Source: a virus. Taken from it: a stretch of 21,640 nucleotides of DNA. Below the pieces are notes generated by a model. That model did no database searches, was not told the origin of the DNA, and was given only the letters and a program-made list of their open reading frames with translations. Both the position numbers and the translations under genes were made by a program. The DNA lies in IMG/VR virus record IMGVR_UViG_3300021085_000261, positions 1 to 21,640 of that record. One strand, 5' to 3'. Shown here one piece after another: positions 20,844-21,640 of this stretch (within the stretch, counting starts at the first letter, position 1; each line of letters starts with the position of its first letter).

Positions 20844-21250
20844 TAAAAAGAGGAGCAGTTCTAGTAGGGCTGCTTTTTTTGACTCAGGGATGTGGTGCGA
20901 AGTATCACCTGAATCGTGCGATTGCAAAAGATCCTACGATACTAGAGTCGGTTGTGGTAAGAGTAGACACAACGATCATCACAGAAAATAAAGCGATTAG
21001 AGACACTCTAATTCTAAATAGGGTAGATACCATCACATTAGAAAGAAACTCTGTTAGAGTTAAGATAAAGCGTATTCACGATACGATACAGATAGATGCT
21101 GAGTGTCTATCAGACACGATCACAATAAGTAAGGTAGTCGAAGTACCTCAAGTTGTCTATCAAGAAAAAAAGTTCAATAGGAATTATCTATTGCTCTTGA
21201 TTATCTCAATTATTCTATATACCTTCGGTCTTATTAAAGTACTTAAGTAG
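20831..21250 (+). CDS. Candidate unimolecular spanin (lipoprotein with C-terminal membrane anchor), 139 aa
   Basis: The ATG at 20831 begins MWQLIKRGAVLVGLLFLTQG with Cys at 21, a lipoprotein-like signal (basic, hydrophobic, then LTQGC, an imperfect lipobox). The middle is charged and rich in repeated D-T-I units (VDTTIITEN, VDTITLERNSV, HDTIQIDAECLSDTITISK). The end has a membrane span (NYLLLLIISIILYTFGLI, about 115-135) and a KVLK tail. An outer-membrane lipid plus inner-membrane anchor in one chain is the layout of u-spanins such as phage T1 gp11, which fuse the two membranes at lysis. An upstream TTG at 20822 is less likely. Role inferred from topology and position. Confidence 0.6.
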   Translation: MWQLIKRGAVLVGLLFLTQGCGAKYHLNRAIAKDPTILESVVVRVDTTIITENKAIRDTLILNRVDTITLERNSVRVKIKRIHDTIQIDAECLSDTITISKVVEVPQVVYQEKKFNRNYLLLLIISIILYTFGLIKVLK

Positions 21251-21328
21251 TATATAATATATATATAGTACTCTTACAGAGTACAAAAAAAAATATATAT
21301 ATAATATATATACTCTCTTACAGAGAGT
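21251..21328. repeat. AT-rich double hairpin region after the lysis genes
   Basis: Two perfect six-pair hairpins have the same loop: GTACTC-TTACA-GAGTAC (21268-21284) and ACTCTC-TTACA-GAGAGT (21312-21328). Each is preceded by a run of alternating TATATAATATAT, and A9 follows the first. The second is followed by TTTT. They may be paired terminators, the second with a short T run (21328-21331), or a binding site for a phage protein. The arrangement looks like a diverged tandem duplication of about 44 bases. Confidence 0.65.
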
Positions 21329-21336
21329 TTTATAAT
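21325..21336 (+). promoter_or_regulatory. Boundary motif copy F, GAGTTTTATAAT, directly before an ATG
   Basis: The copy runs out of the second TTACA-loop hairpin and ends against ATG 21337. It differs from the GGG copies at one base (GAG), partly because these bases also form the hairpin stem. Confidence 0.3.
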
Positions 21337-21492
21337 ATGACAAGGAGACAAAAGAGTATAGCTATCGAGATGGGTAAGTTAGAGGATGATTACCACAATC
21401 ACTTCCTGTCTCACTTTGGATTCCATGATGAGCAAAGGTCTGATCACCTAAACTTCTGGAAGTACCATAAGAATACTGGCTATGACCTTTAG
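21337..21492 (+). CDS. Small hypothetical protein, 51 aa
   Basis: ATG 21337 is the first start after the hairpin region and TAG is at 21490-21492. The product begins MTRRQKSIAIEMGKLEDDYH and is rich in His, Asp and aromatic residues (NHFLSHFGFHDEQRSDHLNF). The charge mix gives no clear clue and no family is recognised. Its stop lies inside the next frame. It begins a new module separated from the lysis genes. Confidence 0.6.
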   Translation: MTRRQKSIAIEMGKLEDDYHNHFLSHFGFHDEQRSDHLNFWKYHKNTGYDL

Positions 21493-21634
21493 AGAAGCCC
21501 AAAGGCTTTCGAGCCTACTCAACGAAGATGGCTATCACGCTTGGGCAGTAGATGGCTTTCATGTTAATGTACTCTTTGATGGTGTACTCTACGAACTAAA
21601 AACAGCAGAACGACAACCGAATGAGAGATCCTAA
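21482..21634 (+). CDS. Small hypothetical protein, 50 aa
   Basis: ATG 21482 overlaps the previous gene by 11 bases and TAA is at 21632-21634. The product begins MTFREAQRLSSLLNEDGYHA, followed by a beta-like part (WAVDGFHVNVLFDGVLYELK). A small alpha-beta fold is likely. The overlap pattern matches the rest of the window. No family recognised. Confidence 0.6.
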   Translation: MTFREAQRLSSLLNEDGYHAWAVDGFHVNVLFDGVLYELKTAERQPNERS

Positions 21635-21640
21635 CATCGA
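21621..21640 (+). CDS. Start of the next gene, truncated by the window edge
   Basis: ATG 21621 overlaps the preceding gene by 14 bases and gives MRDPNI before the window ends. The overlap agrees with the coupling seen elsewhere. Nothing more can be said. Confidence 0.4.

Noticed and set aside
20806-20991. 61-codon + strand frame within the spanin gene
   Set aside because: It overlaps the lipoprotein frame almost entirely and its product (MITLKIAKHVAVNKKRSSSS) starts at a weak start with no support from its neighbours.
1-21640. CRISPR array, insertion sequence, integrase or attachment site
   Set aside because: No spaced direct repeats, transposase or integrase motifs, or flanking duplications were seen. 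The only sizeable repeated units are the fibre paralogues and the hairpin pair.

Overview
The window is a stretch of double-stranded DNA phage genome, or prophage. All genes lie on the + strand and are tightly packed, with most neighbours overlapping by 1-20 bases (ATGA, TAATG and longer overlaps). The tail is probably long and non-contractile: a tape measure, a tube-like protein and a tail-completion protein are present, and no sheath was recognised. Several things point to a Bacteroidetes host, probably a marine flavobacterium. The structural proteins resemble families I know from Bacteroidetes phages, most starts have A/T-rich leaders rather than Shine-Dalgarno sites, and one upstream site (TATATTTG) matches the Bacteroidetes -7 promoter box. 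The host is inferred from remembered family resemblance; no search was run.

Layout. 1-703: four small unknown genes, the first truncated by the window edge. 746-2228: small and large terminase subunits. 2206-2960: a tail-assembly-chaperone-like gene split over two frames at a run of nine T, with a perfect -1 slippery heptamer. 2961-3440: a moron-like insert of two small genes, with a host-type promoter box in front and a strong terminator behind. 3475-9459: tail completion, neck-like protein, two large tail or baseplate proteins, a 47-residue protein and the tape measure. 9461-12003: maturation protease fused to an extra domain, scaffold-like protein and major capsid protein. 12073-15364: tube-like protein, a small unknown protein, portal and head-tail connector. 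15352-19195: a mini-protein, a small tail-associated protein and two paralogous fibre or receptor-binding proteins. 19195-21250: accessory genes and a lysis cassette (M15 peptidase, holin-like and other membrane proteins, and a lipoprotein with a C-terminal membrane anchor, probably a unimolecular spanin). 21251-21640: an AT-rich double-hairpin region, then the first small genes of another module.

The genes cover DNA packaging, head assembly, tail assembly, host recognition and lysis. Replication and lysogeny genes are not visible. The order is unusual: tail genes sit between terminase and capsid genes, and the portal follows the capsid and tube genes.

The most notable observations are as follows. 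(1) A motif close to GGGTTTTATAATTA occurs six times, always at a gene boundary and three times just after a terminator or hairpin, which makes it a candidate phage promoter or module-boundary signal. (2) The two fibre genes contain no GATC and no CTAG over about 3.5 kb, although both tetramers are frequent in the rest of the window, suggesting the host-recognition cassette has another origin. (3) The chaperone has a T-run frameshift. (4) Twin hairpins with the same TTACA loop lie in alternating AT sequence at the end of the lysis module. I found no wholly new enzymatic system; the window reads as the structural and lysis half of a phage.
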